DNA of 64,000 nucleotides from Glycine soja (lineage: Eukaryota > Streptophyta > Magnoliopsida > Fabales > Fabaceae), in NCBI RefSeq assembly GCF_004193775.1, contig NC_041005.1:8000501-8064500 (forward strand). The letters run 5' to 3'. A model generated the notes under the pieces. It saw nothing but the letters and a program-made list of their open reading frames with translations. It searched no databases and had not been told where the DNA came from. Within the stretch, counting starts at the first letter, position 1. Each line of letters starts with the position of its first letter. Below, in pieces: positions 24,605 to 35,049 of this stretch. Made by a program: the position numbers and the translations under genes.

Positions 24605-26980
24605 AATGTTTTCATAAGTTTTCATGCATCACCTATTAAATATATCTTATGTATATTTCTTATCACGTCGTTCTTCATAATGGGTCGATTGTCATGGACT
24701 CATCATTTAGACATTAAAAATCTTATATAAATTAATGATATTACAAAAATAATGTATATAAATTAAATGAGAGACAATCTCTCTTATAAGTTAGTTTTTG
24801 TATTTAAGTTAAGTTATTTTTTTTATCTGTAGGAATTAAAGACACTGTAAATGAGATTGTAATAATATTTATTCTTTTTAACTATCTGAACTAGACTTCC
24901 TTAATTTATTTATTTGAGTTAAATTTAAACTCAAATTTTTAAAATAATATTTGAGCTTTAGGAGTTGATCATTTCTTAATGTTTAATTAAGAGAACAATA
25001 AATCAATAGGTCCAACAATAACAATTAAAGATGGACCACAACTCAATAAAAAGGTAGGTGATCATGAGGTGAGACAGCGAGACTTGCCCCTACTTTTTTG
25101 TCATCTCACTAGTTAAAGTGTGATCTCTAACGTGGACAATCTTGAGATATTATCTAGCAAATAATTTTAAAGAAAATTTCCAACATTTCTGCATTAAGAT
25201 CGCAAGGATTTATATGTACTGCCAACCCCTGTTGATTTTGTTAAGCACAGTCATACATTTCTTGCAAATCCCTGTACATAATGCATGCTTAACAGGCAGG
25301 GATCACAACATATAAAATTTGATATAGAATTATCTCTCTTTTGAATTTGCCATTTTCTTCTTATATAATCCACTTACACTTGTGATACAACAATTTACAA
25401 AAACCGATCTTTTTCCCATCTCTCCTAATTGTATCATTTATTACATTTTATGTTTCTCTCTTCTTTCCCTTTTTCTATCTTAATTGTAAAATTAGGTGCA
25501 TATATTGTGTTACAAATAACCTTTCTCATCAACTACTAATGAAAATATATGAATGCTAATTAATTTCTAAATTAAGCAGCAACTTATGAAAGAGAAACTT
25601 TGGAGAAATTGGATTGGTCTTCTCTTCTCTTTGAGGATCTCTCGCATCAGGAAATTAACAAATTAACAAGAACACATTACTACGTATACTAATTAATTAA
25701 CTGACTGTCGATCGGAACATACATGAACAATTAATACTACTAATCTATGCCGGGCAACCTCGTGAAATTTGTGTCGGCCCTGGATGGGGCTCGCGAAGAA
25801 TAATTTCTGCAAATCGAAATGTTGAACTTAAAATGAGCTTTACGTGATATCCCCCTCATGGAAAGTTACATTAGAGACTCTCCTGGATTCCTATTCTAGT
25901 CCTAGCTATTTATTAAAATTAAAACCAAAAAATGTTTGATAGGCATCCATATGCTATCCAACACCTAAAGAAAAAAAATATAGATATTATAAAATTTATA
26001 ATGTGATAAAAAAATAAAATAAAAAAGAGATATATCGTTTATGTTGTACAAGTTTAACTCCGTGTACCAGTTTCGTTGAACACGGAGGCATGCAAATAGG
26101 CAGTTAAAAAGGAACATTTTATAGTTTATAGTGTACGTGCGTATGTGGGATTGAAAGAAGACGAATTAGAGCTCAAACTCAAAGTGTTCAGAACTTGCTT
26201 TCTTTTCTTGTTACAATTCAGCAACTTGTTTTATTTATTTAATTTTGGGAACAAAAAGATCGAATAGTTATTTATTCGAGGCAATGGAGTTATTAATGTG
26301 TTATTATTTTTAAGTAGATTTCTGTTCAGCAAAACCGGAAATGAGGGGCCCATGAATGCATGAGATTTGAGCAAAGAAGTCTTCGAATGCCCGTGACCGA
26401 CCGCATCTCGTGCTATATCCATGTACGGACAAAACATAGCATTGTCAATTTCTAATCCCAGCAAATTCTCATCACGAGCTGCCTCTATAATTCTTATCCA
26501 TTCATACTCCTTAAAAAGTTTAGCTTAATATCACTAAATCACAATGGTAATGGAAAAATTCTTATCCCTTCACCTCCTGCTATTTAAATTAAATCATATT
26601 ACAATGGGAATGGAAATAAAGGTCCAATAATTTCAACAGTGTTAGTTAACGGCAGTCATGAGCAGCTACGTAGTACCAACAATAAAAAAGCTTCAAACTC
26701 CGATTCTTGCGAAACAGCAGCGTTCTGTAACACTTTAGAGCATCACTGCACTCAAGTCCAAAAATGCCTTAACACTATATTACAACTTTGTCTTTTTGCT
26801 TCACACCAATGATCAAAGGCCTTTTCGTTTCATCATGCACTTTTGTATTTACATACACATGCATACACACACTTCTATACTTCGGTATCAAAACCTGTAC
26901 ACTGTGTGTTTTATTTGTTATCGTTTCCTTCCATGAGTGAACACCACGTAGAAGCCAGCTCTAACATTCCAACAAAGGAT
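24605..26980. other. intergenic DNA upstream of the aspartic protease gene
   Basis: No gene recognised. Around 25745-25800 there is a short GC-richer patch with codon-like content but no recognisable domain and no partner exons. The last few hundred bases presumably include the promoter of the aspartic protease gene. Confidence 0.5.
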
Positions 26981-27018
26981 ATTTACGTAAATTAACAGGC
27001 AGCTATGACTCTGGCGCC

Positions 27019-27027
27019 TATATTAAA
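27019..27027 (+). promoter_or_regulatory. TATA box of the aspartic protease gene
   Basis: TATATTAAA lies 60 bp before the start codon, in a sensible position for a short 5' leader. A CATGCATGCA sequence (RY-type motif) at 27043-27052 lies between it and the ATG, probably in the transcribed leader. Confidence 0.55.
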
Positions 27028-27086
27028 GGCCTCACGGCCTGCCATGCATGCACATGTTCATCCTTTGATTATATCACATACTCACC

Positions 27087-28409
27087 ATGGAGGCTAAGTT
27101 GGCCACCACCATAATACTTATTTTCTCCGTAATTTGGCTTATGAGGGTGAATGGCATAGACCCTTGTGCCTCTCAAGCGGATAATTCCGACCTGAACGTG
27201 ATTCCCATCTACAGCAAATGCTCACCGTTCAAACCACCAAAGTCAGACTCATCGTGGGACAACAGAATTATAAACATGGCCTCAAAAGACCCACTCCGAT
27301 TCAAATACTTGTCCACCTTAGTGGGCCAAAAGACCGTGTCCACGGCCCCAATCGCTTCGGGCCAGACCTTCAACATCGGCAACTACGTCGTCAGGGTCAA
27401 ATTGGGAACCCCTGGTCAACTTTTGTTCATGGTCCTCGACACCAGCACCGACGAGGCCTTCGTTCCATGCTCGGGCTGCACGGGCTGCTCCGACACCACT
27501 TTCTCGCCCAAAGCCTCCACCAGCTATGGCCCATTGGACTGCTCTGTTCCCCAGTGCGGTCAGGTCCGCGGGCTTTCGTGCCCCGCCACAGGTACCGGCG
27601 CGTGCTCCTTCAACCAATCCTACGCGGGCTCATCTTTCTCCGCCACCCTAGTCCAAGACTCGTTAAGATTAGCCACTGATGTTATCCCCAACTACTCCTT
27701 CGGCTGCGTCAACGCCATCACCGGCGCCTCTGTCCCGGCCCAAGGGCTTTTGGGCCTGGGCCGTGGCCCGCTGTCCTTGCTCTCCCAATCCGGGTCAAAT
27801 TACTCGGGCATCTTCTCTTACTGTCTCCCCAGCTTCAAGTCCTACTACTTCTCTGGGTCGCTCAAGCTCGGGCCCGTGGGCCAGCCCAAGAGCATTCGCA
27901 CCACCCCGCTTCTTCGCAGCCCTCACCGTCCTTCTCTTTACTACGTGAACTTCACCGGAATCAGCGTGGGGCGTGTCCTGGTACCCTTTCCCAGCGAGTA
28001 TCTTGGGTTTAACCCGAATACAGGATCCGGAACCATAATTGATTCGGGCACGGTGATAACCCGGTTCGTGGAGCCCGTTTACAACGCGGTGAGGGAGGAG
28101 TTCAGGAAGCAGGTGGGAGGCACTACATTCACGAGCATTGGAGCCTTCGATACGTGTTTTGTGAAAACCTACGAAACTCTGGCGCCGCCAATTACGCTGC
28201 ACTTCGAGGGGTTGGACCTGAAACTGCCGTTGGAAAACAGCTTGATCCACAGCAGCGCGGGTTCGCTGGCGTGTCTTGCAATGGCGGCGGCACCCGACAA
28301 TGTGAACTCGGTGTTGAACGTCATCGCCAACTTTCAGCAACAGAACCTTAGGATTTTGTTTGATACCGTCAATAATAAGGTTGGCATAGCCCGTGAGGTT
28401 TGTAACTAG
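27087..28409 (+). CDS. AED3: secreted pepsin-like aspartic protease, AED3-like
   Basis: An intronless 440-aa A1-family aspartic endopeptidase of the plant nepenthesin-like (atypical) class, closest by eye to Arabidopsis AED3 (At1g09750), an apoplastic protease linked to defence. Residues ~1-23 form a signal peptide (hydrophobic ATTIILIFSVIWLM). Two catalytic motifs are present: DTSTDEAFVPCSGC with Asp118, and IIDSGTVITRF with Asp319. The first motif has Ser instead of the usual Gly of DTG, which is normal for this subgroup. A Cys-rich stretch after the first motif (Cys128, 131, 134, 152, 157, 165, 173) fits the nepenthesin-type insert. Length matches the family (about 430-450 aa). The coding sequence is markedly GC-richer than its flanks. 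The start is set by the signal peptide and the upstream TATA box. Confidence 0.93.
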   Translation: MEAKLATTIILIFSVIWLMRVNGIDPCASQADNSDLNVIPIYSKCSPFKPPKSDSSWDNRIINMASKDPLRFKYLSTLVGQKTVSTAPIASGQTFNIGNYVVRVKLGTPGQLLFMVLDTSTDEAFVPCSGCTGCSDTTFSPKASTSYGPLDCSVPQCGQVRGLSCPATGTGACSFNQSYAGSSFSATLVQDSLRLATDVIPNYSFGCVNAITGASVPAQGLLGLGRGPLSLLSQSGSNYSGIFSYCLPSFKSYYFSGSLKLGPVGQPKSIRTTPLLRSPHRPSLYYVNFTGISVGRVLVPFPSEYLGFNPNTGSGTIIDSGTVITRFVEPVYNAVREEFRKQVGGTTFTSIGAFDTCFVKTYETLAPPITLHFEGLDLKLPLENSLIHSSAGSLACLAMAAAPDNVNSVLNVIANFQQQNLRILFDTVNNKVGIAREVCN

Positions 28410-29960
28410 CTGGTTGGCTACATTTTTATTTATTTATTTATTAATGTGTACCAGTGGCTTTCTTGATTAGCTAACTAGGTTTGGATCTTTCGTTGGGTTC
28501 AAAAACGTGATGGTGTGGGTGTGTGGCCACGGTGAATAAGCTTGCCTTGTGTGCCTTTGGAAGATATGCAATGTGAAATAGGACCTAGCTAGTACTATTT
28601 TATCTTAGATCGATCGTTGTCGATCATTGTAATGATGTTTGATTAAATTAATAATGTAAGATCAATTAAGTAGCAAGGATGTATGTTGTTTAGTTTGGAA
28701 TAATAATATGGGATGAATTACTACTGCCAACTCGTGATAAGTGGTAACCCGTGCCTTTTGGAATCTTTTAGTTGAGTTTATGCACGGAAATCAAGCGTGT
28801 CCGTGAAAGGTGAAAGGTGAAAGGGATCCCACCTTGTTTCTATTTGTATCTTGGATGCAATTACGATGATGCCAAATAAAGAATCACTTATATATGGATA
28901 CCCCAATATACTTTAAATATCTAGTGTTTTACATTTTCTTACTTCCATAAAAAAACTTTTTTTTATAATTTTTTGACACATTATTATATTATTTATTATA
29001 CTCACCTTTATCTCATTAAGTAACTATTAACATGTGAGTATCTGTGAATCATTTTCCATAAACAAAGTATGAGCAAAAGTTTTTTTGGTGTTTGTGATTT
29101 AAAGTAAGGATTAATCATCATTAGCTATTATTATTATTATTAAGAAATTGCAATTATGTAATTTTTTAATAAAAATTGTCTGATGAAAAAGGAAACAATT
29201 ATAAGATGAGATAATTAGTGTGATCATAGAAAGTGTGATAGAAATTAAATAATATAGCATTCACCAAAAATTTAGGTCTGCGCAATCTTTGCTTTTATTT
29301 ATTGGGTATAATCATTTGTCATTAAAAGCATTATAATTTAAAAGAACAACTTTTGGCTAAACATCACTAAAAATTATTAATATAGCCCAATTTTTAAATT
29401 GATTTTGCAAAACCAATCATGATGAGAGGGAAAAGACTCATCATCTGTACCAAAAAAAAAGAAACTCAGAGCATTACGCGGCAGAAAAAGTGATACATAT
29501 AGCTAGGAGGTGCTTCAATGCTTACAACCAACCAATTAAGGAAGTTATATTTGTACTGTATATATCTTTCTATAATTTTTTGTTCAACAAAAAGACAAAT
29601 AAAAAAAAGAAGGAAACCACGAATTAAACCTTTTTTCTTTTATATATATATATATATGATCCTCCAATCAACCCTCGTTCAATACACATTCGGGCATTTT
29701 ACCCATCCAATGCTCGTTTCACTCATTATTTTCCACAACCCCTTCCAAAAGTATAATACACATAAACAAAATATTAATCAGAACCCAGAAAAGACGCAAA
29801 ATGAAAAATGATGTTGAAACTCCTTAGTCTCTTTACTCTTTTATCTCCATATCTATATACACACGCATGCGCACAAGCAGTACTTTATATAATGAATAGT
29901 AGTAATTTCTCTCTATGAGTATCACCACAAAGATTTCACCATTGTGTTTCTTTCTCTTTG
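28410..29960. other. 3' region of the protease gene and intergenic DNA
   Basis: The first ~300 bases are probably the 3' UTR (AATAAT-type signals near 28646 and 28700). The rest is AT-rich with no supported gene. An (AT)n run lies near 29643-29656. The 97-codon ORF at 29518-29811 has no recognisable domain. Confidence 0.55.
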
Positions 29961-29963
29961 ATT

Positions 29964-30752
29964 CTAACCCCACCACTGGTGCACTGCGACACCCTTATCC
30001 CTTAACTTGCCATACAAAGCCAAGCACTCCCAATAAGCTCTTCGGTTGGAGTTAATCCCTGAGATTCTGCTCCCGCGATTGGGTTTGCACTCCAAGAAAA
30101 GCTCGTCCACCAGCCCAATGGCACTGCTCTTCATCATCTCCTTCACCACTTCGGCCTCAGCTTTCATCACCACATACTCCTCCTCCTTCACGTTCTTCCT
30201 AACCCAATCGGACATCTCTATCTGTTCCTTCCCCGTCGACCACTCCTCCGTCACCGTCTCTATGTTATACATCTCGAACTTCTTGTCCCTCGTCGGGTAA
30301 TTCTTCGAAAACCACTCCGTTCCGCTCCCGCCCTCCTTCTCCGGCGGCCCCACGTCGATGAAAACGCGACGAGGGTAGTGCTCCAGAGAATCACCCATCA
30401 AATCCGGCAAGAACCGCGTGCGTTTTAAGTAATTTGGTGATTTCCCGGAAGCCGCTCTCGGCGGTTCCAGAAGCACGTTCTCGAGCTTCTGCAACGCCGC
30501 TTTCTTTGCCTCCGGGGTGTAACCGCATAGCTTCCTCGGCGCAGCCACTAGGCTCGGCTCGTTGTTGCCGAGGAAAACCGCTTTCTCTTGGTTAGAAAAT
30601 TCGCCGAATAGAATTGACAGAGCCTGGTCAGTGTTGAAGGAATGAGGCATGGTGGAAGAGGTTTTTTCAAGCAGGGATGATCTCATTAGGAATAAGAAAG
30701 AAGCGAATGCGAAGAATGCCAAAAGCGGCAAGCGACAACGTGTTTTCATCAT
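29964..30752 (-). CDS. membrane-anchored DUF7870-type protein (methyltransferase-like)
   Basis: An intronless 262-aa protein of a plant family usually annotated as an S-adenosylmethionine-dependent methyltransferase superfamily member carrying DUF7870. An N-terminal hydrophobic segment (residues ~9-23, PLLAFFAFASFLFLM) after a basic start suggests a type II signal anchor, probably Golgi or endomembrane. The conserved core includes RRVFIDVGPPEKEGGSGTEW (~128-147), a block resembling a methyltransferase motif I strand followed by a loop, then FEMYNIETV and a C-terminal segment ending VHQWWG. The enzymatic activity of the family is not established to my knowledge. Two adjacent Met codons open the ORF; the first is used here. 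Confidence 0.8.
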   Translation of the reverse strand: MMKTRCRLPLLAFFAFASFLFLMRSSLLEKTSSTMPHSFNTDQALSILFGEFSNQEKAVFLGNNEPSLVAAPRKLCGYTPEAKKAALQKLENVLLEPPRAASGKSPNYLKRTRFLPDLMGDSLEHYPRRVFIDVGPPEKEGGSGTEWFSKNYPTRDKKFEMYNIETVTEEWSTGKEQIEMSDWVRKNVKEEEYVVMKAEAEVVKEMMKSSAIGLVDELFLECKPNRGSRISGINSNRRAYWECLALYGKLRDKGVAVHQWWG

Positions 30753-31660
30753 GTTGATGTTGATTAGAAAGAGAACAGGAAGATGGTGAACAATTTGTTT
30801 TGTGATTGTGAATTAAGTAATGACTTGTTTGGTTTGTGTGTAGTTAGCTAGAAGGAGAAAAAGAGAGAGGGGGGAAGAGACAAACGGGGACTTAGCGAGT
30901 GCAAAATCTGGCGGCGGTGTGGTTTCCCCCCACTAGGGCAACGTTGTTAATTTGCAACGTTGACCAAAGTGTCAATAACTCCCTCATCCGCAGCACTTCC
31001 ATTTCTTTAATCTTCGACCCTGGTCGCCAATGTATGATTTTGTTAATAATAATAATAATTCGGAGCTACCCATGTTAGCGGCAACATAGTGCTCGCTTCA
31101 CAAACTAGGATGTGGAGGTATTATATGGGAGAGAACTAGGGGATCACAATTTGGCCTAATTTTGTCTTGCCACAACAAAATGGTTGGCACTACGAGAATT
31201 GAGTTGCACCATTTGCTATTTAGTTTTATCTCCTTCGAAATTTCTGCATTGCATGTCCAAATTACGTGCATGATGGTATGAGCTGCCACACTTAGGTTTG
31301 GGAATTTGGATGGTGTTAATTAATATAATTAAGTCAATATGTAATTCACTTGGAACATAAGTTCAATGTGTAAATATGCTTTAATTTTTATTTTAATCAA
31401 AATGCTAATCCAGTCAAATCTTAAAACTATAAATTTAGAACTCAAAGGAAGATATTCCTTGAATGTAGATGTGAAAATTTAACTATTATTCATTTTTAAA
31501 CCTAAATAGTTGACACTTTTGTAACTGCATTGCTTTGTCTTTGCCTCACAATATGCTATTAATGGGGTAATGAGGACAGAAATTAGTAGTTTTACATATC
31601 TCACATGTCTATCAGCTACTCGCTTTGTACGCCGAATTAATGTGAAATTTCTAAATTACT
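30753..31660. other. 5' flank of the DUF7870-type gene and intergenic DNA
   Basis: The first ~150 bp, read toward the gene, are CT-rich (30855-30890) as in many plant leaders. No other gene is supported. Confidence 0.5.
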
Positions 31661-31666
31661 TTATAG

Positions 31667-32125
31667 TGTATGTGCGTGTTAGATTTTACAAATTGATTTT
31701 AAATTTAAAATTGATTTTAAATAATCAACAAGTTATGGGTAAGAATAATACTGGTTTATTTTTCTTAATTAAGCAAATCTCAAGGTTGAATTTTGTGGAT
31801 GAGAAAAACATTCATGATCAAGAGAAGAGTCTTAAGTTTTTTTTGAAAAAGATTAGTCATTAATAGATAATTTGTATCAATATTATGGTGACAAAAAAAA
31901 ATTGATTTTAAATGTTTTTTTTACTTGTTTAGTTTCATGTTGGGTAATAGTTCATAATTGATATTAGATCCAAGATTAATTATAAGTTGAAGTAATTTTA
32001 AATAACTTTGGATTGGATATAAAATTTTATACTAACTTTAAATATTCAAACATAAATTATATTAATTTAAAATTAATTTTAACCAAAATTATTTTTTTAA
32101 AATCAATTTTATTAACACATACAAA
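31667..32125. mobile_element. MITE with AATTGATTTTAAA-type terminal repeats
   Basis: The left end (31667-31731: GTGTATGTGCGTGTTAG, then AAATTGATTTTAAATTTAAA) is the imperfect reverse complement of the right end (about 32050-32124, TTTTAAAATCAATTTTATTA then ACACATACAAAT). The interior is AT-rich, with the GAAGTAATTTTAAATAACTT style I recognise from abundant soybean MITEs. It carries no coding capacity. I could not fix a target duplication. Confidence 0.55.
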
Positions 32126-32199
32126 TAATATGATTTGTATGGTAAAACGGACTTGTAACACAATAGTAACATGTTATCCGACTCATGTTAGGTAGTATC

Positions 32200-33110
32200 T
32201 GGCAAAACTTTCTCCAGGCATGTAACACAATTGTAACATGCATCTTTTATTAAATTTACATTTTTTCTCACGGTTTTTTCTGTTTGGAGGGTTTTTTTTT
32301 TCTTCAATAAATAAACTTTCTCTTTCTTACTTTTTTTCAATCTACACTATTTTACAATTTAATTTTTAATATACACTACTTGAGACTTTCTCTCTCTTTT
32401 TTATTTTTTTTAATTTAAAATATTATAAAATATAAATATTATATTATATAATTTTTTAATTAGTTTTAAAATTACTTATTTATTAAATTAAATTTTATAA
32501 TTTTGTTTTTTTATTTTTTATTTAAAAAATATACAAATAAAGAAAAGGATAAAATTAAAGTATAATTTTTTAGTTATTTTATATGTACTTTTATAGTTAA
32601 ATTTATGTGTTGTTGATATTTTTTTGTTATATTCGTTAATTAAAAAAATAAGAAAATTAGTTAATAGTATTAAAATAAACTAAAAAATACAGCAAAAAAA
32701 TAATTGATATATCTATCTTATACAATAGACATAAAATTTAAAAAAGTAGTAACTATTATATTAAAAATATCTTTAAAAATATTTATTGAAAATATCTTTA
32801 AAAATATTTATTTAATAGATATTTTTTACTTAAGTGATAAAAATTAATATTTTTATTATTTATGGTTTAAAAATATGAAAAAAAAATTAAAATATTCAAA
32901 AGATAATGATAACCGTTATTTTTTTTTTATAAATATATTGTTAGAGATTAAATTTTAGATGAAAATGTTTATCTTTATTTGAAAATGAAAGAAAGGGGTT
33001 ACCCTAATTAATACAGTTGTTGAATTAGAAGGAAGGGTTGAAAAGGAAAGAGTCCATCTCTGCGACGGCGCGTTTTTGACTCTCTGGAGTCTCTTACGCG
33101 GACTAGCTTG
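32200..33110. other. AT-rich intergenic DNA before the carrier gene
   Basis: Extremely AT-rich sequence with long T and A runs. No gene is supported. The last ~100 bp are more balanced and belong to the carrier gene promoter. Confidence 0.6.
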
Positions 33111-33119
33111 TGTTGCTAC

Positions 33120-33128
33120 TATATATAA
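33120..33128 (+). promoter_or_regulatory. TATA box of the mitochondrial carrier gene
   Basis: TATATATAA lies about 70 bp upstream of the start codon, followed by a CT-rich leader (33155-33172), a typical plant core promoter arrangement. Confidence 0.6.
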
Positions 33129-33198
33129 TCTCCAATTCCTCACCAAAACACATTTTCTTTCTCTTCTCTGAATCCAATTACTTTGTGTTGAATTCAAT

Positions 33199-34101
33199 AT
33201 GAGTCTTAAGGGATTTTTCGAGGGTGGTGTCGCTTCCATCGTCGCAGGCTGCACCACTCACCCACTCGACCTCATCAAAGTTCGAATGCAACTTCAAGAA
33301 ACCCACACTCTCCGCCCAGCCTTTGCCTTTCACGGTCCCACTCCAATGCCTCCTCCGCCGCCCTCCGGCCCCATCTCCGTCGGCCTCCGCATCGTTCAGT
33401 CGGAGGGACTCGCCGCTCTTTTCTCCGGCGTCTCCGCCACCGTCCTCCGCCAGACGCTCTACTCCACCACCCGCATGGGCCTCTACGACGTCCTCAAGCG
33501 CCACTGGACCGACCCCGACCGCGGAACCATGCCCCTCACAAGAAAAATCACGGCCGGGCTCGTCGCCGGCGGGATCGGAGCCGCCGTGGGCAACCCCGCC
33601 GACGTGGCGATGGTGCGAATGCAGGCCGACGGGCGCCTCCCGCCGGCGGAGCGTCGCAACTACAACGGCGTGTTCGACGCGATACGGCGCATGAGTAACC
33701 AAGAAGGCGTTGGTAGCCTGTGGCGCGGTTCAGCGCTTACGGTGAACCGCGCGATGATCGTTACGGCTTCTCAGTTGGCCTCGTACGACCAGTTTAAGGA
33801 AAGCATTTTAGGACGCGGCTGGATGGAGGACGGGCTTGGGACCCACGTGTTAGCGAGTTTTGCGGCGGGTTTTGTGGCCTCGATTGCGTCGAACCCCATT
33901 GATGTTATAAAGACTAGGGTGATGAACATGAAGGCTGAGGCTTACAATGGGGCCTTGGATTGTGCTCTCAAGACTGTTAGGGCCGAAGGACCTCTTGCCC
34001 TTTATAAGGGTTTCATCCCTACAATTTCAAGGCAGGGTCCTTTCACCGTTGTCCTCTTTGTCACCCTCGAACAAGTCAGGAAGCTCTTCAAGGACTTTTG
34101 A
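33199..34101 (+). CDS. PUMP5: mitochondrial dicarboxylate carrier / uncoupling protein 5
   Basis: An intronless 300-aa inner-membrane carrier of the SLC25 family, in the plant DIC1-3 group (also named UCP4-6/PUMP). Arabidopsis members exchange malate, oxaloacetate, succinate, phosphate and sulfate. Three tandem ~100-residue repeats each open with the carrier signature: PLDLIKVRMQ (Pro22), PADVAMVRMQ and PIDVIKTRVM. Six membrane helices are expected. A Pro-rich loop (PTPMPPPPPSGPISV, ~47-61) between helices 1 and 2 is a feature I recall from plant DIC proteins. The N-terminus MSLKGFFEGGVASIVAGC matches the family start, fixing the ATG. Coding GC is high, especially at third positions, which creates long antisense shadow ORFs. 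PUMP5 is the closest name; DIC1 is a synonym. Confidence 0.94.
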   Translation: MSLKGFFEGGVASIVAGCTTHPLDLIKVRMQLQETHTLRPAFAFHGPTPMPPPPPSGPISVGLRIVQSEGLAALFSGVSATVLRQTLYSTTRMGLYDVLKRHWTDPDRGTMPLTRKITAGLVAGGIGAAVGNPADVAMVRMQADGRLPPAERRNYNGVFDAIRRMSNQEGVGSLWRGSALTVNRAMIVTASQLASYDQFKESILGRGWMEDGLGTHVLASFAAGFVASIASNPIDVIKTRVMNMKAEAYNGALDCALKTVRAEGPLALYKGFIPTISRQGPFTVVLFVTLEQVRKLFKDF

Positions 34102-35045
34102 ATTTTTTATTCATTCGGACACCTTCTCACCATTCACTAATCGATATTCATTCTCTAATTGGTTGAGATACATATTCATTCTTTTTTTTTTTTTTTAGGG
34201 ATTAGTTATTGAGGTTTTGGAACTTTCGATGACTACCTTCTTGAGATTCATATATGATTATTCTAATTTCATCAAATATATTTACCAACAATGTAAAACA
34301 TTAAACTGGTATAGAAATTCAGACTTAATTTCTTCAATCTACCTGTTATCTCCTTTTTATATTTTTTTACATTACCCACATATTTTGTGTCAAGTACCTA
34401 TATTGCCATTTTACAGATATATATGATGTTACCAATTAGGCAGTGATTCACCACATTGGGCAAGTCATAATTCTTTCTAGTTTCTACTTCTCAACAATAT
34501 AAAAGTATCTATATTTTGTGGGTATTTCTTTTTTTCTTTTATTTTTGGTACGGAGTCATGGATGGAGCTGAGTTCTATCCTTTTAAGAGATTCCTTGAAT
34601 CTGATTATAAATAATGAGGTTACGTATTAAAAAATTTGCTAAAACAAAAGAATTTGGAGCAAGGTTATCTGCCTAAATATTGCTTTGCCAGCTTATGCCA
34701 AACAACTCAAATGTTGTTGCAGTTACAAATACGATAATGTACATGCAAATCAACATGCTGCTCACTGAACTAGTAAAAATCAGCATGTAAGGTTACAAAC
34801 AGTTCGGCTTATGTCATGGGAAATGTTGAATTATGCTTTGCACATGGTGCTTTTGGGGGGTAAGGGAAATGCTTCTCTTGTTTGTATAAGGGCTCTTGTG
34901 GCAACCTTATCCAAGAAGGATTCTTCTCACTGTATTTCATAAACCACACAAAATATTGTTGAAAGACATAAGCAAATCCCAACATGGACAACAAAAACAC
35001 TGACTGCATGTGGATCATGTTCTAGAACAGAAGAAAACTAGCCTT
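34102..35045. other. convergent 3' regions of the carrier and PH-RhoGAP genes
   Basis: The carrier gene (plus) and the RhoGAP gene (minus) converge here. The interval should hold both 3' UTRs. The minus-strand half (34809-35018) contains a 69-codon ORF with a hydrophobic stretch, discussed in the findings. Nothing else is recognised. Confidence 0.55.
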
Positions 35046-35049
35046 TCAA

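Noticed and set aside
25745..25800. Short codon-like GC-richer patch
   Set aside because: Only about 18 codons, no domain, no splice context. Too short to call.
27318..28340. Long ORFs overlapping the aspartic protease in other frames (up to 181 aa)
   Set aside because: Compositional shadows of a GC-rich gene. They lack any motif; the 440-aa frame has the signal peptide and both catalytic motifs.
33178..33702. 174-aa antisense ORF over the carrier gene, and a 156-aa ORF in another frame
   Set aside because: High third-position GC in the real carrier gene removes stops in other frames. The predicted peptides have no domain, while the plus-strand frame has all three carrier signatures.
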